Positions 6,146 through 8,653 of a stretch of 8,653 nt of DNA are shown in pieces. The position numbers were made by a program, and so were the translations under genes. The DNA is from Gammaproteobacteria bacterium (GTDB lineage Bacteria; Pseudomonadota; Gammaproteobacteria; J113). Positions within the stretch are counted from its first letter, which is position 1. Each line of letters opens with the position of its first letter. Location: NCBI GenBank assembly GCA_003694425.1, contig RFJX01000023.1, positions 1 to 8,653 of the forward strand. Reading direction: 5' to 3'. Below the pieces are notes generated by a model. That model saw only the letters and a list, made by a program, of their open reading frames with translations, was not told where the DNA came from and searched no databases.

Positions 6146-7938
6146 TTCTTCTCTCCCGATCCCAGGACCGACATGAAGGCCTCCTGGGGTATGCTCACCG
6201 AACCGAGCTGCTTCATCCGCTTCTTGCCGGCCTTCTGCTTCTCCAGCAGCTTGCGCTTGCGGGTGATGTCGCCGCCATAGCACTTCGCGGTGACGTTCTT
6301 GCGCAGGGCGCTGATGGTCTCGCGGGCGACGATGTGGGAACCGATGGCGGCCTGGATCGGGATCTCGAACATCTGCCGCGGGATCAGCTCCTTCATCTTC
6401 TTCGCCAGCTCGCGCCCGCGCCGCTGGGCCTGGTCACGGTGGACGATGACCGACAGGGCATCGACCCGTTCACCGTTGATCAGCAGGTCGAGTTTGACCA
6501 GGTCGGCCGCCTGATAGCGCAGAAAGTGGTAGTCCATGGAGGCGTAGCCCCGGGTCACCGACTTGAGCCGGTCGAAGAAGTCGCTGACCATCTCGCTCAT
6601 CGGCAGCTCGTAACTGACCGAGACCTGGTTACCCAGATAGAGCAGCCGCTTCTGCACTCCCCGCTTCTCGATGCACAGGCTGATCACGTTGCCCAGGTAC
6701 TCCTGCGGCACCAGGATGTCGCACTGGATGATGGGTTCCCGGATCTCGGCGATCTCCGCGGGCTCCGGCAGCTTCGACGGATTCTCGATCTGCAGGGTCT
6801 CTCCACGGGTGGTGAGCACCTCGTAGACCACGGTGGGCGCGGTGGTGATGAGCTCCAGGCCGTACTCCCGCTCCAGCCGTTCCTGGACGATCTCCATGTG
6901 CAGCATTCCGAGGAAACCGCAGCGGAAGCCGAAGCCGAGCGCCTGCGAGGTCTCCGGCTCGTAATGGAGCGCGGCATCGTTCAGACTGAGCTTGTCCAGT
7001 GCGTCGCGCAGCTCCTCGTAATCGGCGGAATCGACCGGGAACAGTCCGGCGAAGACATTGGGCTTGACGCGCTTGAAGCCGGGCAGCGGCTCTGCCACCG
7101 GATCCGCGGCATGGGTGATGGTATCGCCCACCGGGGCGCCGTGGATGTCCTTGATGCCGGCGATCACGAAGCCGACGTCACCGGCCACGAGCCGGTCCAG
7201 GTCCTTCGCCTTGGGGGTGTAGATCCCCAGCCGGTCCACCTGCTCGACACGCCCGTTCGACATGATCCGGATCCGGTCGCCCCTGGCCAGGGTGCCCTGG
7301 AACACCCGCACCAGGGAGACCACCCCCAGATAGTTGTCGAACCAGGAATCGATGATCAGGGCGGCCAGCGGGGCCTCGGGATCGCCGCTGGGCGGCGGGA
7401 TCTCCCGGATGATCGCCTCCAGCACGTCCCTGACCCCCTCTCCGGTCTTGGCGCTGCAGAGGATGGCGCCGGATGCGTCGATGCCGATGATCTCCTCTAT
7501 CTCGTTGCGGACCCGTTCGGGATCGGCCGCCGGCAGGTCGATCTTGTTGAGCACCGGCAGAACCTCCAGCCCCTGATCGATGGCCGTCAGGCAGTTCGCC
7601 ACCGACTGCGCCTCCACCCCCTGGGCGGCGTCCACCACCAGCAGCGCCCCCTCGCAGGCCGCCAGCGAACGGGACACCTCATAGGTGAAATCGACGTGTC
7701 CCGGGGTATCGATGAAGTTGAGCTTGTAGAGCCGGCCGTCCTCAGCCCGGTATTCCAGCGTCACGCTCTGCGCCTTGATGGTGATCCCGCGCTCCCGCTC
7801 CAGCTCCATGGAATCGAGCACCTGGTCCTCCATCTCGCGATCCTCGAGGCCGCCACACAACTGGATGAAGCGATCGGCCAGCGTCGACTTGCCGTGATCG
7901 ATGTGGGCAATGATGGAGAAGTTTCTGACGTGATCCAT
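6142..7938 (-). CDS. lepA: Elongation factor 4 (LepA)
   Basis: LepA (EF4) is a ribosome-associated translational GTPase; proposed roles include back-translocation and 30S assembly. The 598-residue protein is full length and aligns with E. coli LepA from the first residues ([14 protein letters not shown]) to the end. Motifs are G1 AHIDHGKST (11-19), GITIKAQ (51-57), G3 DTPGH (77-81) and G4 NKID (131-134). The EF-G-like domains II, III and V follow, and then the LepA-specific C-terminal domain with LPQEAF-like IPQEAF and the KKRMKQLG tail. The ATG at 7938-7936 gives the standard N-terminus. The 20 nt before it have no Shine-Dalgarno sequence, which is unusual for such a gene. It follows the glutaredoxin-like gene after 79 nt that can form several hairpins, and overlaps lepB by 4 nt. 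Confidence 0.98.
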   Translation of the reverse strand: MDHVRNFSIIAHIDHGKSTLADRFIQLCGGLEDREMEDQVLDSMELERERGITIKAQSVTLEYRAEDGRLYKLNFIDTPGHVDFTYEVSRSLAACEGALLVVDAAQGVEAQSVANCLTAIDQGLEVLPVLNKIDLPAADPERVRNEIEEIIGIDASGAILCSAKTGEGVRDVLEAIIREIPPPSGDPEAPLAALIIDSWFDNYLGVVSLVRVFQGTLARGDRIRIMSNGRVEQVDRLGIYTPKAKDLDRLVAGDVGFVIAGIKDIHGAPVGDTITHAADPVAEPLPGFKRVKPNVFAGLFPVDSADYEELRDALDKLSLNDAALHYEPETSQALGFGFRCGFLGMLHMEIVQERLEREYGLELITTAPTVVYEVLTTRGETLQIENPSKLPEPAEIAEIREPIIQCDILVPQEYLGNVISLCIEKRGVQKRLLYLGNQVSVSYELPMSEMVSDFFDRLKSVTRGYASMDYHFLRYQAADLVKLDLLINGERVDALSVIVHRDQAQRRGRELAKKMKELIPRQMFEIPIQAAIGSHIVARETISALRKNVTAKCYGGDITRKRKLLEKQKAGKKRMKQLGSVSIPQEAFMSVLGSGEKK

Positions 7939-7941
7939 TTG

Positions 7942-8021
7942 CTGACAGGAAGGACGGGGGTTCCCCGGATGCGGCGCGGATCATAGTCGATCCGGGCCGA
8001 TACGGGAAATCGGCCTGTCAG
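7942..8021 (-). other. Structured grx-lepA intercistronic leader (candidate RNA element)
   Basis: On the mRNA strand CTGACAGG (8021-8014) is an exact complement of CCTGTCAG (7949-7942). Inside this 8-bp closing stem lie three hairpins in a row. The first is CCGAT/ATCGG (8013-8009 with 8001-7997, loop 7); its arms extend to 7 bp if GG at 8015-8014 leave the closing stem. The second is CGGATC/GATCCG (7994-7989 with 7982-7977, loop 6). The third is CGGGG/CCCCG (7967-7963 with 7959-7955, loop 3). The element begins within the grx stop codon and ends 3 nt before the lepA ATG. It might control lepA translation; that is inference, and short GC-rich stems can arise by chance. Confidence 0.45.
7980..8009 (-). 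promoter_or_regulatory. Possible promoter upstream of lepA
   Basis: On the minus strand TATGAT (7985-7980) matches the -10 consensus at 5 of 6 positions. TTTCCC (8009-8004), 18 nt upstream, matches the -35 consensus at only 3 of 6. A start around 7972 would leave a short leader of about 34 nt. The boxes overlap the two upstream hairpins described for this spacer, so an operator function is equally conceivable. Evidence is weak. Confidence 0.25.
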
Positions 8022-8278
8022 TCGTCTCGGCCCGCCTCCGCCAGCCACCGCCTCAGCGCCTCCACATCGAGGTGGTAGTGGCACAGTTCCCGGCCACTGG
8101 AGGCATCCTCCAGCACCGGGATGCAGGGACCATAGCGGGACTCCAGGGCATCGTCGCCGCTGATCTCCACCCATTCCAGCTCGAAGCCATGGCGCAGCCG
8201 CCATGGCTCCAGCGCCTGACGCATCTCCTCGCACAGGTGACAGCATCCGGTCCCGTAGAGCCGCAGGCGGGGTGACAC
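8018..8278 (-). CDS. Glutaredoxin-like (thioredoxin-fold, DUF836-type) protein
   Basis: This 86-residue protein has the size and layout of the small glutaredoxin family proteins often found just before lepA in Gammaproteobacteria. Strand one RLRLYGTG leads into the redox motif C13-H-L-C16, preceded by an additional Cys12. A helix with EEMRQALEPW follows, then strand LEWVEISGD, and the segment RYGPCIPVLED with the expected cis-Pro54 before the strand. Two further cysteines are at 52 and 66. A cytoplasmic thiol-disulfide role is likely, but the substrate is unknown. The start is GTG at 8278-8276, 7 nt after the stop of the protease gene and without a Shine-Dalgarno sequence, so coupling to upstream translation is likely. 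It is followed by the structured 79-nt spacer before lepA. Confidence 0.88.
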   Translation of the reverse strand: MSPRLRLYGTGCCHLCEEMRQALEPWRLRHGFELEWVEISGDDALESRYGPCIPVLEDASSGRELCHYHLDVEALRRWLAEAGRDD

Positions 8279-8285
8279 GGGTGTT

Positions 8286-8653
8286 CTACTGTCCGGCGGA
8301 GGGCACCTTCAGGGCCAGAAACACCGGATTGCCGTTGCGCTGGATCAGTACCGCGACGGTGCGTCCGGCACGCAGGGAACCGGCGATCTCGCGGTATTCC
8401 TTCAGGGAATGGACCTTCCTGCCGTCCAGCATCAGGAGGATGTCGCCGGCCATGAGCCCCGCTTCGGCGGCCGCGCCCGACCTGGTCACCTTCGTCACCA
8501 GGACCCCCTCGTCGGCCAGCCCCGCCTCCCGGCGCTGCTCCTCGCTCAGCTCGGTGACGGCAAGTCCCAGACGGGTATCGGTATAGGCGGACGGCGCGCC
8601 GGGCAGTCCGGCCAGCTCCTCCTTGGGCAGGGCGCCGATACGGACCATCAGGG
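8286..8653 (-). CDS. mucD: Do-like periplasmic serine protease, MucD/DegP type (C-terminal part only)
   Basis: Only the last 122 residues are in the window; the protease domain, signal peptide and first PDZ domain lie beyond the right edge. The visible part is a PDZ domain: RLGLAVTELSEEQRREAGL, then GVLVTKVTRSGAAAEAGL, GDILLMLDGRKVHSLKEY, and a tail ending LIQRNGNPVFLALKVPSAGQ. This matches the second PDZ domain of MucD/DegQ-like HtrA proteases, which degrade misfolded envelope proteins and in Pseudomonas restrain the sigma-E (AlgU) stress response. The position before lepA-lepB is the same as that of mucD in Pseudomonas aeruginosa, so I use that symbol; degQ-like is an alternative. It ends in TAG at 8288-8286. 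Confidence 0.88.
   Translation of the reverse strand, partial: LMVRIGALPKEELAGLPGAPSAYTDTRLGLAVTELSEEQRREAGLADEGVLVTKVTRSGAAAEAGLMAGDILLMLDGRKVHSLKEYREIAGSLRAGRTVAVLIQRNGNPVFLALKVPSAGQ

Noticed and set aside
6146..6283. 46-residue N-terminal extension of lepB
   Set aside because: It lies inside the lepA coding region, lacks LepB similarity, and ATG at 6145 has both a Shine-Dalgarno sequence and a stop/start overlap.
6334..7986. Long plus-strand open frame of 550 codons opposite lepA
   Set aside because: Its codons are in register with lepA codons on the other strand (first position opposite third). In GC-rich genes this frame stays open because TTA, CTA and TCA are rare. LepA is certain on the minus strand.
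7942..8021. tRNA gene in the grx-lepA spacer, suggested by the cloverleaf shape
   Set aside because: Arm lengths and loops do not fit a tRNA: there is no 7-nt T loop with the usual TTCRA bases, no proper anticodon arm and no space for the D-loop guanines. It is better described as an mRNA leader fold.

Overview
The window is a GC-rich bacterial chromosome segment made almost entirely of conserved housekeeping genes. The gene order and protein sequences point to a gammaproteobacterium. The block mucD-type protease, small glutaredoxin-like protein, lepA, lepB, DUF4845, rnc, era, recO, pdxJ, acpS is a standard gammaproteobacterial arrangement. RecO has no zinc-binding cysteines, and MoeA, RNase III, Era and LepA resemble their E. 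coli and Pseudomonas counterparts over their full visible lengths. I would guess a Chromatiales- or Ectothiorhodospiraceae-like organism, but the sequence alone does not fix this.

Layout. Positions 1-1015 (+) carry the 3' part of moeA (molybdenum cofactor synthesis), cut by the window edge. Positions 1016-1477 form a gene-free convergent junction. It holds four copies of a roughly 23-30 bp CACGGAG-type repeat in two head-to-head pairs, plus nested smaller inverted repeats. From 1478 to the right edge everything lies on the minus strand. In transcription order it reads: mucD-like protease end (partial, PDZ2 only), glutaredoxin-like protein, lepA, lepB, DUF4845 membrane protein, rnc, era, recO, pdxJ, acpS.

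The minus-strand genes look like one long operon. Five junctions are 4-nt stop/start overlaps or close equivalents (lepA/lepB, DUF4845/rnc, rnc/era and pdxJ/acpS; lepB/DUF4845 is short once the start is corrected). Two junctions (mucD/grx and era/recO) are 7-nt gaps leading to a GTG start with no Shine-Dalgarno sequence. Only grx-lepA (79 nt) and recO-pdxJ (78 nt) are longer. The operon combines envelope proteolysis and protein export (MucD, LepB), translation and ribosome maturation (LepA, RNase III, Era), DNA repair (RecO), vitamin B6 synthesis (PdxJ) and activation of acyl carrier protein (AcpS).

I found no novel multi-gene system. The points that deserve a second look are non-coding: the repeat pairs filling the moeA/acpS junction, and the grx-lepA spacer. 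On the mRNA strand that spacer can be drawn as a closed three-hairpin junction ending 3 nt before a lepA start codon that lacks a Shine-Dalgarno sequence.
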